Numbered from the stretch's first letter, positions 1 through 10,387 are shown. The stretch: DNA of 64,000 nt from Allobacillus saliphilus (GCF_018138385.1 NZ_JAGSIE010000010.1:56177-120176), one strand, 5' to 3'. Translations and numbers: made by a program. Notes: generated by a model from the letters alone, not told the origin.

Positions 1-423
1 AAAGCAGTAGACTTAGCCAAAAGACAGCGTAAGGAACGAAAAAAGGCTATGAAACAACAAGCTACAGATCGTGTAACAAGCATTTCCAGAACGAAAGAAA
101 TCAATACAACGAAACAACCTTCGACAATTGATGAAATTATTCATTTACTAGAACAACTAAAAGAATCTACTGCATTAAACAATGAAGCTGAGTTCGAGCA
201 AATGAAGGAATACAATCAACAATTAACAAATGAGAATGGAGAGTGGAAAGTAAAATACGAGCAACTACAGAAAGATTATGAAACGCTAAAAGAAGATTAC
301 CAGACATTTGTAAATATCATGGATCGAGCCAGAAAAATGGTCGTATTGGATGAGGATTCATCCTTGTCTTCACCAGCATTTAAGATGGCCAAAAATGGTA
401 ATTTAGAACAGATTGCTAAGTGA
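1..423 (+). CDS. rsfA: RsfA-family prespore regulator, C-terminal part (truncated by window edge)
   Basis: The frame is open from base 1, so the start and the N-terminal Myb-like DNA-binding domain lie outside the window; 140 codons remain. The first visible residues (KAVDLAKRQRKERKK) match the basic segment that follows the Myb domain in RsfA/YlbO proteins. After it comes a Gln/Glu/Lys-rich stretch at about residues 50-105 of the visible part with heptad spacing, which suggests a coiled coil. RsfA modulates SigF-dependent transcription in the forespore of B. subtilis; that role is taken from the family. The gene ends in a bidirectional terminator shared with the converging 6S RNA gene. An ATG at 49 exists but is internal, because the family match begins before it. 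Confidence 0.75.
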   Translation, partial: KAVDLAKRQRKERKKAMKQQATDRVTSISRTKEINTTKQPSTIDEIIHLLEQLKESTALNNEAEFEQMKEYNQQLTNENGEWKVKYEQLQKDYETLKEDYQTFVNIMDRARKMVVLDEDSSLSSPAFKMAKNGNLEQIAK

Positions 424-487
424 AACAAACATAGCTCTAAACCCATTCATTAAGATTGTTACTAAGATTTTTTCTATAAAAATATGT

Positions 488-527
488 AAAAAAGCTATTC
501 TAAGCGATGCTTAAAATAGCTTTTTTC
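488..527. terminator. Bidirectional intrinsic terminator between rsfA and 6S RNA
   Basis: An AAAAAGCTATT / AATAGCTTTTTT stem has A/T runs on both sides. It can therefore end rsfA on the plus strand and the 6S RNA on the minus strand. Confidence 0.8.
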
Positions 528-540
528 ATATGTACACAAT

Positions 541-731
541 CCCAATTGTGCCGTTCCTCCTTAATGTTTTGAACCCGCTCCAGGCAGGTGGGTGTCCTGT
601 TCTGCGTCTTGTATGTCCTTAAAAAGGCATATACGCCACGCAGAAACGCCAGACTCCCTTACATAAAAGTGTTCGGTCAAAACGTACGACGGAGAAGACG
701 AACACATTAGGATTGCTTTGTTTCAAGTTTG
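541..731 (-). ncRNA. ssrS: 6S RNA (RNA polymerase-binding regulatory RNA)
   Basis: Read on the minus strand, the segment has the long, nearly self-complementary rod expected of 6S RNA. The 5' CCTAATGT pairs with ACATTAAGG near the 3' end. The centre carries a GTTCTGCGT / ACGCAGAAC-type stem around the open bubble, followed by the AGGACACCCACCTG segment I associate with Bacillus 6S-1 (bsrA). In B. subtilis 6S-1 also lies just downstream of aspS, and the same position holds here. 6S RNA mimics an open promoter and holds SigA-RNA polymerase, mainly in stationary phase. The ends are estimated: the 5' end from the promoter at 739-767 and the 3' end from the terminator at 488-527. Processing may shorten the 5' end to about 716. 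Confidence 0.82.
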
Positions 732-738
732 TAATCAA

Positions 739-767
739 ATAATATCACATACATTTTTCAATATCAA
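739..767 (-). promoter_or_regulatory. SigA promoter of the 6S RNA
   Basis: On the minus strand TTGATA (762-767) is followed after 17 bp by TATTAT (739-744). This puts initiation near 731-732, just upstream of the 6S fold. Confidence 0.55.
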
Positions 768-821
768 GGGAAACAAGCGCCCAATTTTTGGTTTTCTAAA
801 ACTTTTTTTAGAATTTTCAAC

Positions 822-2594
822 TTATTCGTTTTCTTTCTTTTTCAATTCTAAATTCAAGTCAGCTAGTTGCTCATCTGATACTTGTGATGGCGCCTCTGTC
901 AATGGATCTGACGCTGAAGCTGTTTTCGGGAAAAGAATCGTGTCACGAAGATTCGTCTTACCGGCCAAGAGCATTACCAAGCGGTCAAATCCCAAAGCAA
1001 TTCCTCCGTGTGGTGGTGCACCATATTCCAATGCTTCCAATAAGAATCCAAATTGTTCTTCCGCTGATTCTTTTGTAAAACCAAGCGCTTCAAACATTTT
1101 GTACTGCAAATCTTTTTCGTATATACGCAACGACCCACCGCCAAGTTCGAATCCATTTAACACAACGTCATAAGCTTGTGCTTGGACATCTTCCGGTGAA
1201 TCCGTTAGTTTTTCAATATGTTCTTGTTTAGGCATTGTAAACGGGTGGTGAGCTGCATGATAGCGTCCGTCGTCAGCATCATATTCAAATAACGGCCAAT
1301 CAGTTACCCACAAGAAGTTCAGCTGATCCTCGTCAATTAAACCTAAACTTTTTCCTAATTTTAAACGCAATGCGCCTAAACTATCGTAAACAATTTGTTT
1401 TTGATCCGCAACGAACAGCAGTAAATCATTCGCTTTTGCTCCCAATTGTTCACGTAATGAATTTGCGTCATCTTCATCGAAAAACTTAGCGATTGGACCT
1501 GTCAACTTGTCATTTTCATCAACTTTAATCCACGCTAATCCTTTCGCTCCATAGATCTTAACAAATTCAGTTAATTGGTCGATGTCTTTTCGTGAAAATT
1601 GGTCAGCCTGATTTTCTACATTCAATGCACTCACTTGACCGCCATTTTCTACCGTTTGTTTAAACACATTAAAATTTGAAGTAGCAGCAAATGCATTAAT
1701 TTGTTTTAGCTCCATACCGAAGCGTGTATCCGGTTTATCCGAACCATATCGTTCCATTGCTTCTTGATAGCTCATTCGAGGGAATGGGTTGGCGATGTCT
1801 TTACCCTTAACCTCTTTCACGACAAAACGAAGCATTTCTTCAGTCATTTTCATGATCTCTTCTTGATTCATGAAGGACGTTTCAATATCAATTTGTGTAA
1901 ATTCAGGCTGACGGTCCGCACGCAAATCTTCATCACGGAAACAACGGGTAATCTGATAATACTTTTCAAATCCCGATACCATCAGCAACTGCTTAAAGAG
2001 CTGTGGTGACTGCGGCAATGCATAGAATTCACCTTCATGAACACGACTAGGAACTAAATAGTCCCTTGCGCCTTCCGGTGTACTTTTCGTTAAGACTGGC
2101 GTCTCCATCTCCAAAAAGTTTTGTCGATTTAAATATTGGCGGATAGCCTGAGCGATCTCATGACGTAAAATAAATGTTTCTTGCATGGATTTACGTCTTA
2201 AATCTAAGTAACGGTACTTTAACCGAATTTCTTCTGAAACATCGATATGTTCCTCAATCGGAATCGGTAGTCCTTTCGATTTGCTAATAATCGTTAGTTC
2301 GTTAGCTACAATTTCAAGTTCTCCTGTTTTCATCGATGGATTGATTGTACCTTCATCTCGGCGCTTCACTAAGCCCGTTACCTCGATGACATATTCACTT
2401 CGAATTTTTTCAGCTTGCTCTAAAGCTTCCTTCGATTCAGGGCTAAATACGACTTGTACGATTCCTGAGCGATCACGTAAATCAATAAAAATTAATCCGC
2501 CGAGGTCACGGCGTCGTTGAACCCATCCTTTTAATAATACAGTCTGATTCTCTTGGTCCAGCGTGAGCATACCGCTATGTGAACGTTCGAGCAT
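822..2594 (-). CDS. aspS: Aspartate--tRNA ligase
   Basis: A class II synthetase of 590 aa that charges tRNA-Asp in the cytosol. The N-terminal OB-fold anticodon-binding domain covers about residues 15-105 ([20 protein letters not shown]). Class II motif 2 is [14 protein letters not shown] at about 219-232, and motif 3 is GFDRLVMLL near 535-543. A bacterial insertion (GAD) domain lies between them. The length matches the bacterial-type AspRS. It starts one base after the hisS stop with an AGGAGGG ribosome site, so the two are co-transcribed from the T-box controlled promoter upstream of hisS. The convergent 6S RNA promoter begins just beyond its stop codon. No strong terminator is visible directly after it; a weak TTCTAAAA hairpin lies at about 794-811. 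Confidence 0.97.
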   Translation of the reverse strand: MLERSHSGMLTLDQENQTVLLKGWVQRRRDLGGLIFIDLRDRSGIVQVVFSPESKEALEQAEKIRSEYVIEVTGLVKRRDEGTINPSMKTGELEIVANELTIISKSKGLPIPIEEHIDVSEEIRLKYRYLDLRRKSMQETFILRHEIAQAIRQYLNRQNFLEMETPVLTKSTPEGARDYLVPSRVHEGEFYALPQSPQLFKQLLMVSGFEKYYQITRCFRDEDLRADRQPEFTQIDIETSFMNQEEIMKMTEEMLRFVVKEVKGKDIANPFPRMSYQEAMERYGSDKPDTRFGMELKQINAFAATSNFNVFKQTVENGGQVSALNVENQADQFSRKDIDQLTEFVKIYGAKGLAWIKVDENDKLTGPIAKFFDEDDANSLREQLGAKANDLLLFVADQKQIVYDSLGALRLKLGKSLGLIDEDQLNFLWVTDWPLFEYDADDGRYHAAHHPFTMPKQEHIEKLTDSPEDVQAQAYDVVLNGFELGGGSLRIYEKDLQYKMFEALGFTKESAEEQFGFLLEALEYGAPPHGGIALGFDRLVMLLAGKTNLRDTILFPKTASASDPLTEAPSQVSDEQLADLNLELKKKENE

Positions 2595-2595
2595 C

Positions 2596-3858
2596 TTATT
2601 TCCCTCCTATATATGTTGCAATCTCGTTGAGTGGAACGGTCGTTTGTTCCCCAGTTGCTAGTTCTTTTACTTGTGCTTTACCTTCATTCATTTCATTTTC
2701 ACCTAGGATGACGACAAATTTTGCATTTGCCCGCTCAGCAGCCTTAAACTGTGCTTTCATTTTTTTATTCAAATAATCTCGGTCAGCCCGAATACCTTGT
2801 TGACGTAATTGATGAGTGAGCTCAGTTGCCGTGAAAGTCACCTCTTCGCCTATCGAAACGATATAACAATCAATTCCTGCATTTGTTTCAAGCGATAGCT
2901 TTTCAGCTTCCAGTGCCATGAGTAATCGTTCAATACTTAAGGCAAACCCGATTCCAGATGTTTCAGGACCACCCAGATCTTCAATTAAACCGTTGTAACG
3001 GCCTCCACCAGAAAGTGTTGTAATGGAACCGAATCCATCCGCTTCACTCATGATTTCGAAGGCGGTTTGTGTATAATAATCCAACCCTCGCACTAATTTC
3101 TCATCTACCGTATAGGAAATCCCCATTGCATCCAAATGTTTTTTGACGGATTCGAAGTAGTTGCTCGAATACTCATTGAGGTAATCCAAAATAGATGGAG
3201 CTGTCTTCATCGCTGGGTGATCTTGATCGACTTTACAATCCAGTAAACGAAGTGGGTTCTTCTCTAATCTCACCTGGCAATCTTGGCATAGCTCCTCTTG
3301 ATGTGGTTGAAAATGATCGATTAATGCTTTTCGATGATTTTGACGACTTTCATAGTCACCTAAACTATTGATGACTAACTTCAGTGATTTCAGTCCAAAA
3401 GCTTCGTAGCACTCCATCGCAAACGCTAAAACTTCTGCATCAATTGCAGGATTGTCACTGCCAATCGCTTCTATACCAAACTGAGTGAATTGGCGTGTGC
3501 GTCCTTGCTGAGGCCGTTCATATCTGAACATTGGACCAATATAATACAATTTAGTAGGTTGTTCTGGTAAACCATGCATTTTATGTTGTACATAAGATCT
3601 TGCTACTGAGGCTGTACCTTCAGGTCGTAGTGTTAAACTTCTACCACCTCTGTCTTCAAATGTGTACATCTCTTTTTGTACGATGTCTGTTGTATCCCCG
3701 ACACCTCGCTGAAATAGTTCAGTCCGTTCAAACATTGGTGTTCGTATTTCTCTATAATGATATTTTTCAGATAATCTTCTTAACGTATTTTCAATGACTT
3801 GCCATTTTTCCGTTGCTTCTGGCAATAGATCTTCCGTACCTCTAGGTATATGGATCAA
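2596..3858 (-). CDS. hisS: Histidine--tRNA ligase
   Basis: A class II synthetase of 420 aa. Motif 2 is [18 protein letters not shown] at about residues 111-128; the histidine-specific LVRGLDYY is at 255-262; motif 3 ([15 protein letters not shown]) is near 302-316. A C-terminal anticodon-binding domain follows. I chose the TTG at 3858 because AAGGAGG lies 8 nt upstream. An upstream in-frame TTG at 3876 overlaps that ribosome site, and family members begin at the IPRGTEDL segment. It is the first gene of a hisS-aspS pair behind a T-box leader at 3906-4170. Confidence 0.96.
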   Translation of the reverse strand: MIHIPRGTEDLLPEATEKWQVIENTLRRLSEKYHYREIRTPMFERTELFQRGVGDTTDIVQKEMYTFEDRGGRSLTLRPEGTASVARSYVQHKMHGLPEQPTKLYYIGPMFRYERPQQGRTRQFTQFGIEAIGSDNPAIDAEVLAFAMECYEAFGLKSLKLVINSLGDYESRQNHRKALIDHFQPHQEELCQDCQVRLEKNPLRLLDCKVDQDHPAMKTAPSILDYLNEYSSNYFESVKKHLDAMGISYTVDEKLVRGLDYYTQTAFEIMSEADGFGSITTLSGGGRYNGLIEDLGGPETSGIGFALSIERLLMALEAEKLSLETNAGIDCYIVSIGEEVTFTATELTHQLRQQGIRADRDYLNKKMKAQFKAAERANAKFVVILGENEMNEGKAQVKELATGEQTTVPLNEIATYIGGK

Positions 3859-3905
3859 CGTCAATTCCTCCTTCAATTTTATGTAATTCTTTTGAAAATA
3901 AAAAA

Positions 3906-4170
3906 ATCCCTATCAATCCACATTTCAATTGATAGGGACGAGTTTACCCGTGTTGCCACCCTGATTAAAGCAACCTAAGAAAGTTGCTTTCACTTCATTT
4001 CAATAACGCCTTTAGCGGCCTAAACCTACTTTTATTTCGGTAAGGCACCTCCAGAATGTCTTTCACAAAGGACATATGAGCCTGCTTTCAGCCATTGGCA
4101 AACTCTCTCTGGAATATGTGTTTCTTTGCTACTTTTTCCTTCATAGGTATTCATTATTATTCAATTAATT
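3906..4170 (-). promoter_or_regulatory. T-box leader of hisS-aspS
   Basis: On the minus strand the leader shows a stem I with an AGAGAG element, the candidate specifier region GAAAGACATTCTGGAGG (specifier at 4056-4060), the conserved GGGTGGCAACACGGG T-box at about 3946-3963, and a CCCTATCAAT/ATTGATAGGG terminator with a T-run at 3906-3939. Uncharged tRNA pairing with the T-box would form the antiterminator and allow read-through into hisS. Aligning it with the valS T-box in this window places the specifier at GAC (Asp); the overlapping frame reads CAU (His). Confidence 0.92.
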
Positions 4171-4176
4171 TAAATT

Positions 4177-4205
4177 ATCATAGCTATATTTAATTAGCTT
4201 GTCAA
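4177..4205 (-). promoter_or_regulatory. SigA promoter of the hisS-aspS operon
   Basis: A consensus TTGACA (4200-4205) is separated by 17 bp from TATGAT (4177-4182). The -35 box overlaps the last codons and stop of dtd, so dtd read-through and this promoter share sequence. Predicted start is near 4170. Confidence 0.85.
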
Positions 4206-4651
4206 GATTTATCGTCTGTATCGATAATTAAGGTGACTGGACCATCGTTGACCAATGATACTTCCATATGTTCACCAAATCTTCCCTCTTCAACTTCTAT
4301 ACCTAATTGTCTAATTTGTTCATTAAAATGCTCATATAATTCGAGTGCTTGGTCAGGCTTAGCTGCTTGCATAAAGTTAGGTCTTCTGCCTTTCCTCGTA
4401 TCTCCATATAAGGTGAATTGAGAAATTGACAACAGTTTACCTTGAACATCTTTAAGCGATAGGTTCATCTTTTCCTGATCATCTTCAAAAATTCGCAAGT
4501 TAACAATTTTTTCTGCTAAATAGTCGGCATCTTTCTTTGTGTCCTTCGTCGATACGCCGAGTAATACGACGAGTCCATCTTGGATGTCTCCAGTTCGCTC
4601 TCCATTAACATCGACAGCACCGCTTGTTACTCGTTGAATCACAGCTCGCAT
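4202..4651 (-). CDS. dtd: D-aminoacyl-tRNA deacylase
   Basis: A 149-aa cytosolic homodimeric enzyme that hydrolyses D-aminoacyl-tRNAs (and Gly-tRNA-Ala) to keep translation homochiral. Family signatures are SQFTLYGD in the middle and [11 protein letters not shown] at the C-terminus (GP motif). The start is the ATG at 4651 (MRAVIQRV), preceded by AAAGGGGT; an in-frame ATG 8 codons upstream would add MLGKGVRT, which is outside the family. It follows relA with 30 bp between them, the usual relA-dtd pair of Bacilli, and probably shares its transcript. Confidence 0.95.
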   Translation of the reverse strand: MRAVIQRVTSGAVDVNGERTGDIQDGLVVLLGVSTKDTKKDADYLAEKIVNLRIFEDDQEKMNLSLKDVQGKLLSISQFTLYGDTRKGRRPNFMQAAKPDQALELYEHFNEQIRQLGIEVEEGRFGEHMEVSLVNDGPVTLIIDTDDKS

Positions 4652-4681
4652 TGTTCTTACCCCTTTACCCAACAAAATTCA

Positions 4682-6877
4682 TTAGTGTATTAGCCGCTGA
4701 ACTGCAAAAACATCTCTAATTTTTTTAATGCGCTCAACAATGCTTCGTAAGTGTTCTAAATTATGAATTAAAATCGTTAGATTAATCGTTGCAATTTTAT
4801 TTTTATCCGATTTGCCATTCACGTGCGTTATAGATGTATTCGTTTCATTAACAGCTTGTAAAATCTCATTTAAAAATCCGCTTCGATCATAGCCTGTGAT
4901 TTCTAAATCTACATGATAACTCTGTTGACGCTGGCTATTTCGTTCCCACTCCACATCGATCAATCGCGTTTCATCTTCATTGGAAACGTTTGGGCAATCT
5001 GCACGGTGTACTGAAACACCTCTTCCTTTCGTAATAAAACCGACAATTTCATCACCCGGAACGGGATTACAACATTTCGATAGACGAATAAGCAAATTAT
5101 CGAGACCGCGTACAATCACGCCAGATGTTGAAGCTCTACGTTTTCTCGGAGATACTTCATTTTGAAGGTTTTCAAGCGTCTGTTCAAGATTCACTTGTTT
5201 TTCTTTTTGTCGAATTTTTTCTGTCACACGATTGGCAACTTGAAGAGCAGTAACACCTTGATAACCGACGGCTGCATACAAGTCGTCTTCATGTTGAAAA
5301 TGAAATCTATCTAAAGCCAACTGGATGTTTTCTTCCGTCAGTACCTCTTTTGGTTGGAGATCCATATTTTTAATCTCTTTTTCAACCATTTCTCGGCCAC
5401 GTTGCACATTTTCTTCTTTTCGTTGTCTTTTGAAAAATTGTTTAATTTTGTTTTTCGCTTGCGTTGTCTGTGTTATTTTCAACCAATCTTCGGAAGGGCC
5501 ATACGAATGCTTAGATGTCATAATTTCGATAATGTCGCCTGTTTTTAATTGATAATCAAGCGGAACGATTTTTCCGTTCACTTTAGCACCGACCGTTTTG
5601 TTACCGACCTCCGTATGGATTCGATAAGCGAAATCTAATGGTACAGAACCACTTGGAAGTTCGATGACATCTCCTTTTGGCGTAAAAATATAGACCATAT
5701 CAGAGAAGAAATCGAACTTCAATGATTCCATAAATTCTTCTGCGTCTCTCGTTTCGCTTTGCCATTCCAAAATTTCTCGGAACCAGGCTAGTTGTTTCGA
5801 CATATCTTTCGGGGAATCGTTCTCTGACTTGCCTTCTTTATATGCCCAATGTGCCGCAATTCCATACTCAGCAATCTCGTGCATTTCAGAAGTTCTAATT
5901 TGGACTTCCAGCGGATCACCTTCTGGACCGATTACCGTCGTATGAAGCGACTGATATAGATTTGGTTTTGGCATAGCAATATAATCTTTAAATCGTCCAG
6001 GCATTGGCTTCCATAACGTATGGATGATACCTAATACAGCATAGCACTCTTTAATATTTCTCACGATGATTCGTACGGCCAATAAATCATAAATTTCGTT
6101 AAAGTCTTTCTTTTGAATCGCCATTTTCCGGTAAATACTATATAAGTGTTTTGGTCTACCGGATATTTCAGCTTTTATATTAATGTCATCTAATTGCTCA
6201 TTAATTTCTCTAATAACCGTATCAATGTATTGCTCGCGTTCACTACGTTTTTGTTTCATCAATTGAACGATTCGATAATATTGTTGAGGGTTCATATATC
6301 GAAGAGCAGTATCTTCGAGTTCCCACTTAATAGTTGAAATTCCGAGTCGATGTGCAAGTGGAGCAAAGATTTCTAATGTTTCATTCGCTATTCTTCGCTG
6401 CTTTTCTTCTGGTAGAAAGGATAGTGTACGCATGTTATGTAGTCTGTCTGCAAGCTTAATTAAAATCACGCGAATATCCTTTGCCATAGCAATAAACATT
6501 TTTCGGTGATTTTCAGCTTGTTGTTCTTCTTTGGATTTATATTTAATTTTCCCTAGTTTCGTAACTCCATCAACTAATTGAGCCACTTCTTCACTGAAAG
6601 CTTCTTTTAAATCTTCATAAGATATCTCAGTGTCTTCGATGACATCATGGAGAAACCCACCTGCAATTGTTGCCGGATCCATTCGTAAATCAATTAAAAT
6701 ATCCGCTACTTGAATCGGATGTAAAATATATTCTTGACCGGATTTTCTAATTTGACCTTCATGTGCTTTGGCTGCATATTGATAGGCATGCTGAAGAAAA
6801 GCCACGTGTTCTTCATTCATATAATGACTGGCTCTTTCTAACACTTGTTCGATTGTCCGTATACTGTGTTTAGACAT
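4682..6877 (-). CDS. relA: Bifunctional (p)ppGpp synthetase/hydrolase
   Basis: A long RelA/SpoT homologue of 731 aa. The N-terminal HD hydrolase domain has [10 protein letters not shown] (HD at 77-78) and the HPIQVADIL segment. The synthetase domain carries the [20 protein letters not shown] motif; the RFKD variant is typical of bifunctional Rel enzymes rather than monofunctional RelA. TGS (about 385-450), a Cys-containing regulatory region ([10 protein letters not shown]) and a C-terminal ACT domain follow, which sense stalled ribosomes. I chose the ATG at 6877 because TAGGTGGT lies upstream; the ATG at 6928 has no ribosome site. apt upstream ends in its own terminator, so relA likely has its own promoter in 6880-7050, though I see no clear one. 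Confidence 0.97.
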   Translation of the reverse strand: MSKHSIRTIEQVLERASHYMNEEHVAFLQHAYQYAAKAHEGQIRKSGQEYILHPIQVADILIDLRMDPATIAGGFLHDVIEDTEISYEDLKEAFSEEVAQLVDGVTKLGKIKYKSKEEQQAENHRKMFIAMAKDIRVILIKLADRLHNMRTLSFLPEEKQRRIANETLEIFAPLAHRLGISTIKWELEDTALRYMNPQQYYRIVQLMKQKRSEREQYIDTVIREINEQLDDINIKAEISGRPKHLYSIYRKMAIQKKDFNEIYDLLAVRIIVRNIKECYAVLGIIHTLWKPMPGRFKDYIAMPKPNLYQSLHTTVIGPEGDPLEVQIRTSEMHEIAEYGIAAHWAYKEGKSENDSPKDMSKQLAWFREILEWQSETRDAEEFMESLKFDFFSDMVYIFTPKGDVIELPSGSVPLDFAYRIHTEVGNKTVGAKVNGKIVPLDYQLKTGDIIEIMTSKHSYGPSEDWLKITQTTQAKNKIKQFFKRQRKEENVQRGREMVEKEIKNMDLQPKEVLTEENIQLALDRFHFQHEDDLYAAVGYQGVTALQVANRVTEKIRQKEKQVNLEQTLENLQNEVSPRKRRASTSGVIVRGLDNLLIRLSKCCNPVPGDEIVGFITKGRGVSVHRADCPNVSNEDETRLIDVEWERNSQRQQSYHVDLEITGYDRSGFLNEILQAVNETNTSITHVNGKSDKNKIATINLTILIHNLEHLRSIVERIKKIRDVFAVQRLIH

Positions 6878-6974
6878 ATACAACCACCTAGCTGCTTCCT
6901 TTTCTTTTTTTCCATTATTCATAAACAAATGACATATGTAAAGAGAAACACATCTTTTTCACGGTTAATCATGC

Positions 6975-7014
6975 TGTGATCATGCAATTCTTGCATGCAT
7001 AATCACATTTTTTT
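6975..7014 (+). repeat. Inverted repeat with T-run facing the plus strand, upstream of relA
   Basis: TGTGAT(C)ATGCAA and TTGCATG..ATCACA form a long imperfect palindrome at 6975-7007, followed on the plus strand by seven T. It resembles an intrinsic terminator, but in the orientation opposite to relA and apt. It could stop antisense transcripts or be a protein-binding palindrome in the relA leader. Confidence 0.45.
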
Positions 7015-7050
7015 CTTTCACTCGAAAATGTTCTTTTTTGAGGAATAAAT

Positions 7051-7092
7051 TAAAAAAAGACTTGGCTGACTCTTCGGAATGAAGAGCCAGCC
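7051..7092 (-). terminator. Intrinsic terminator after apt
   Basis: The stem GGCTGGCTCTTC / GAAGAGTCAGCC has a 5-nt loop and a downstream T-run on the minus strand. Confidence 0.88.
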
Positions 7093-7099
7093 TGTCAAC

Positions 7100-7615
7100 T
7101 TATTCATATGTCATTAATGGTAAGATATCATAGCCTTTTAATTTGTCACGACCATTTAAATAGGCTAGCTCAATTAAAAATGCACAGCCTACAACTTCTC
7201 CACCTAATTCTTCGACCAATTGAATCGTTGCATCAACTGTACCACCAGTGGCCAACAGATCATCTACCACTAATACTTTTTGACCCGGTTTAATCGCATC
7301 CCTATGAATTGTCAGTACGTCTTTTCCATATTCTAACCCATAATCTACCTTAACAGTTTCTCTAGGAAGCTTTCCTTCTTTTCTGACGGGCGCAAACCCA
7401 ATTTCAAGTGCGTAAGAAACTGGACAGCCAACAATAAAACCTCTAGCCTCAGGACCGACTACGAGTTCGGCACCTACCTTTTTAGCATACTCGACGATTT
7501 CATCTACTGCTGATTTGAATGCTTTGCCATCATCCATCAATGTCGTAATATCTTTAAATTGAATTCCTTCTTTTGGCCAGTCTTCTACGATTGTTATATG
7601 TTTTTTATAATCCAT
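7100..7615 (-). CDS. apt: Adenine phosphoribosyltransferase
   Basis: A purine salvage enzyme of 171 aa that makes AMP from adenine and PRPP in the cytosol. The PRPP-binding motif [13 protein letters not shown] is at residues 114-126, and the family N-terminus ([13 protein letters not shown]) is present. Length equals the usual 170-172 aa. It overlaps the end of recJ by 11 nt, with AAGGAGT inside recJ providing the ribosome site, so recJ and apt are translationally linked. It is the last gene of that transcript. Confidence 0.97.
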   Translation of the reverse strand: MDYKKHITIVEDWPKEGIQFKDITTLMDDGKAFKSAVDEIVEYAKKVGAELVVGPEARGFIVGCPVSYALEIGFAPVRKEGKLPRETVKVDYGLEYGKDVLTIHRDAIKPGQKVLVVDDLLATGGTVDATIQLVEELGGEVVGCAFLIELAYLNGRDKLKGYDILPLMTYE

Positions 7616-9923
7616 GTAAGACTACTCCTTCCTTCCCTTGGCGACCGCGTCTCATGGAAATCCACTCTTTTAGTTCATTGTAGTTTGAGTAATATAGCGT
7701 TTTTTCCATTTTAATTCGGTTTAACCGTTGTTGATAAGTGATTGATTCACTTAATTGTTTAGGCTCTATTTGATCAATATAAAAAATGTCACCATCTATT
7801 ATTTTAACAAAATCTAAATCAAAAAACACTTGGATGATAAAATCTAAATCGTCTTCGCTCATTTTTTTCGCTTCGGCAAGCAAATAACGTTGTTGCTGTT
7901 GTATGATTTGATGTTTTTTTATCGTTTTAAATAGGTCTTTGAATACTTCTCTTGATGGAAATCGTTCAAAGTAGGATGACCGTTCAATTTGATAGCATGC
8001 ATATAGTGTGTGAAAAGAAAGACGTCCCAATACGTTTTCCAATTCCTCTAAACGATTCGGTAAATCATGAATCAATAAGTGCTTATGTTCTTGCAATTGG
8101 TTTAATTCATCCACGCTTTCAGCATGAACAGTTAAATACTCTGATTCCTCTGGTTTGTTTTCTGGTTGAAAATAAATAGCTGTTAACTCATCTGGAGAAA
8201 TGGTCGGCGGTAAAGTAAATCTTTTTCCCCGGAAGTCAAAGAGCTGCCATTCATTGCATCGCAAATCTTTTAACAATACTTGTAGCTTTCGATTCCCATT
8301 CCATTCGTTAATTTGTACTTCACCAGCTAGATCAATCTTGCTTCCCATAGATAACCGATCAACGACATCCCCAATTTGGAAACCTACAGCTTCGAGCTGT
8401 TTACCACCAGCAATTCCTGTTAACTTTAAATGATTGCTTTTTGCGCCAATTTTACGTAATTCCTTTATTTCGACATTGTTGATTTGAAATACTGGCCGGT
8501 TATTATCCATCCCAAATGGCGCTAACATCTCAACTAATTCAGGAAAGTCCATATCGACTTCTTCCCAATTAATCTCTTCTTCTATTTGAAGTGTCGGGTG
8601 GAAATCAGCTGGTGTTAACTCACTGGCGGCTTTCCGGTTTAATTCATGCCTCAATTCTTCAATGTCCTCAGTTCGAACAGTCATGCCTGCAGCTTGAGGG
8701 TGACCACCAAAATGAACAAATAAATGTTTCAGTTCCATACCATGTTTAAAAATATCAAAAGCTGGAATACTTCGAGCGCTTCCTTTAGCAACTTGCTGTG
8801 TATCGTCGATGCTTAACATAAGTGTTGGCCTGTTGTATTTATTAATGATTCGCGAAGCAACTATGCCTAATACGCCAGGATTCCAATCTTTTTTTGCAAT
8901 GATAAAAACATGGTCATCTAAATAGTTTGCTTCAATCATTTCATTTGCTTCTTCGAATATTTGCTGGACTAGTTTTTGTCTTTCTTTATTGATTTGGTCA
9001 ATTTCCAATGCCATCTCAGCAGCCAAGACTGCATCATCTTCCAGTAATAAATCGACTGCCAAGCCTGCATCTTGCAATCGCCCGACAGCATTTAAACGCG
9101 GACCTATGACAAACCCTATGTTTTCAGTCGTCATATGTCCTTTTAATTTTCCGATATTTTTTAAAGCCATCAATCCAGGCATCTTCGTGTAGGTTAATGC
9201 TTTTAACCCCTCTTTGACAATCACTCTGTTTTCACCAATCATCGGTACGAGGTCTGCTACCGTACCGATGGAAGCCAAAGCTAAATAATCATCTTGTAAT
9301 TCCCCAGTTAATGCGTGTGCCAATTTTAAGGCTACACCTGCACCAGCTAAATGATTAAACGGATAATCTGCCGATAACTTTGGATGAATCATCGCAACGG
9401 ATTCAGGCAACTCATCTTGTTCTTCGTGGTGGTCTGTAATAATTAAATCCATCCCAAGTTCCCTTGCAAGTTTAGCTTCTTTTGGAGCGGCAATTCCGTT
9501 ATCGACCGTAATGATCAAACCGACTCCATGAGCTTTTATTGCTTGAAAGGCTAGCTCATTCGGTCCATACCCCTCTGTAAAACGATTTGGGATATAGTAA
9601 TCTACATCGGCTCCCATCTTTCTTAAAACAGAAACCATAATGGCAGTTGAAGTTACCCCATCTGCATCGTAGTCGCCGTATATCATCACTTTTTCTTGCG
9701 TTTGAATTGCTTTATGAATTCGGTTCACAGCAGCATCCATTTCATCAAACAAAAACGGATCGTGCAATTGTTTTTTTGTAGGATAAAGAAAAGACTCTGC
9801 CTCTTCTTTACTATGTATCTTTCTCTTTGCCAACATGCGATTGACAATCGGAGATGAATGAATATTTGTTGGTTCATCAATCAGCTGATTATTTACCAAC
9901 CAATTCATTTTGCTCTCAAGCAT
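7605..9923 (-). CDS. recJ: Single-strand DNA 5'-3' exonuclease RecJ
   Basis: A DHH-superfamily nuclease of 772 aa acting in recombination and mismatch/base excision repair. Catalytic motifs are [10 protein letters not shown] (D84-D88), VDNGIA (140-145), TDHHEEQ (DHH at 164-166) and, in the DHHA1 domain, [13 protein letters not shown]. The C-terminal extension of about 200 residues is the Bacillus-type RecJ tail. The ATG at 9923 is 8 nt after GGGGTG. That ribosome site lies in the descending arm of a terminator-type hairpin at 9932-9972, which also contains a SigA promoter (see separate entries). Its 3' end overlaps apt. Confidence 0.95.
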   Translation of the reverse strand: MLESKMNWLVNNQLIDEPTNIHSSPIVNRMLAKRKIHSKEEAESFLYPTKKQLHDPFLFDEMDAAVNRIHKAIQTQEKVMIYGDYDADGVTSTAIMVSVLRKMGADVDYYIPNRFTEGYGPNELAFQAIKAHGVGLIITVDNGIAAPKEAKLARELGMDLIITDHHEEQDELPESVAMIHPKLSADYPFNHLAGAGVALKLAHALTGELQDDYLALASIGTVADLVPMIGENRVIVKEGLKALTYTKMPGLMALKNIGKLKGHMTTENIGFVIGPRLNAVGRLQDAGLAVDLLLEDDAVLAAEMALEIDQINKERQKLVQQIFEEANEMIEANYLDDHVFIIAKKDWNPGVLGIVASRIINKYNRPTLMLSIDDTQQVAKGSARSIPAFDIFKHGMELKHLFVHFGGHPQAAGMTVRTEDIEELRHELNRKAASELTPADFHPTLQIEEEINWEEVDMDFPELVEMLAPFGMDNNRPVFQINNVEIKELRKIGAKSNHLKLTGIAGGKQLEAVGFQIGDVVDRLSMGSKIDLAGEVQINEWNGNRKLQVLLKDLRCNEWQLFDFRGKRFTLPPTISPDELTAIYFQPENKPEESEYLTVHAESVDELNQLQEHKHLLIHDLPNRLEELENVLGRLSFHTLYACYQIERSSYFERFPSREVFKDLFKTIKKHQIIQQQQRYLLAEAKKMSEDDLDFIIQVFFDLDFVKIIDGDIFYIDQIEPKQLSESITYQQRLNRIKMEKTLYYSNYNELKEWISMRRGRQGKEGVVLHGL

Positions 9924-9931
9924 AATAAAAA

Positions 9932-9972
9932 CACCCCTAACGAATCTATTATACTAGAGGTCGTTAGGGGTG
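9932..9972 (-). terminator. Terminator-like hairpin that contains the recJ ribosome site
   Basis: A perfect 12-bp stem (CACCCCTAACGA 9961-9972 with TCGTTAGGGGTG 9932-9943) has a 17-nt loop and is followed by TTTTTATT on the minus strand. It ends lapA transcripts. The same descending arm carries GGGGTG, the likely recJ ribosome site. Confidence 0.82.
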
Positions 9973-9976
9973 GCAA
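9948..9976 (-). promoter_or_regulatory. SigA promoter of recJ, nested in the terminator hairpin
   Basis: TTGCCA (9971-9976), a 17-bp spacer and TATAAT (9948-9953) lie across the 5' arm and loop of the hairpin. Predicted initiation near 9941 gives a leader of about 18 nt that lacks the 5' arm and so leaves the ribosome site open. Confidence 0.72.
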
Positions 9977-9982
9977 TAAAGA

Positions 9983-10342
9983 TTAACTCCAATCACTCTT
10001 CTGATCACTATTTGAATTTTCTTCGTCTTGTAGATTAACTTCTTGGTCACCTTCATCGCTAATGGCATGATTTCCGTCTGTTAATTCTCCCTGTTGCTTA
10101 AGTTCCTCATTCTCTTTTTTCAGCTGTTTCATTTCTCTTTTTAACTGATAAAATTTAGCATACGTTACGCTCGCAACAGCCAAGCAACCGAGTAAAGCAG
10201 ATAATAGAATAACAAGTATTAAAGGTGCGTCTGTTTGTACGAATAAAAAGTCTACCTGTACTGAGTCAACGTTAATAACAGCAAAAATCGCAATTAGCAA
10301 AGCAAATAATAGCGTGAATATAATCCATGTTTGTTGTTTCAT
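9983..10342 (-). CDS. LapA-domain (DUF1049) inner-membrane protein
   Basis: A 119-aa protein with two membrane segments (about residues 5-24 and 40-62) and then a basic/acidic coiled-coil tail (KREMKQLKKENEELKQQ). It ends in a very acidic, Asn/Ser-rich C-terminus. The layout matches the lipopolysaccharide assembly protein A domain family (YrvD type in B. subtilis, next to recJ). The function in Gram-positives is not established. The start is the ATG at 10342, 7 nt after AGGAGG; a TTG three bases upstream is less well spaced. It sits between the secDF terminator and recJ. Confidence 0.75.
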   Translation of the reverse strand: MKQQTWIIFTLLFALLIAIFAVINVDSVQVDFLFVQTDAPLILVILLSALLGCLAVASVTYAKFYQLKREMKQLKKENEELKQQGELTDGNHAISDEGDQEVNLQDEENSNSDQKSDWS

Positions 10343-10387
10343 CAAAGCCCCTCCTTATCACTTTTTGTATATTGTTCTTTATTTACC

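Noticed and set aside
718..1173. Plus-strand frame of 151 codons over the aspS 3' end
   Set aside because: It is a shadow of aspS that also covers the 6S promoter; no ribosome site or family signal.
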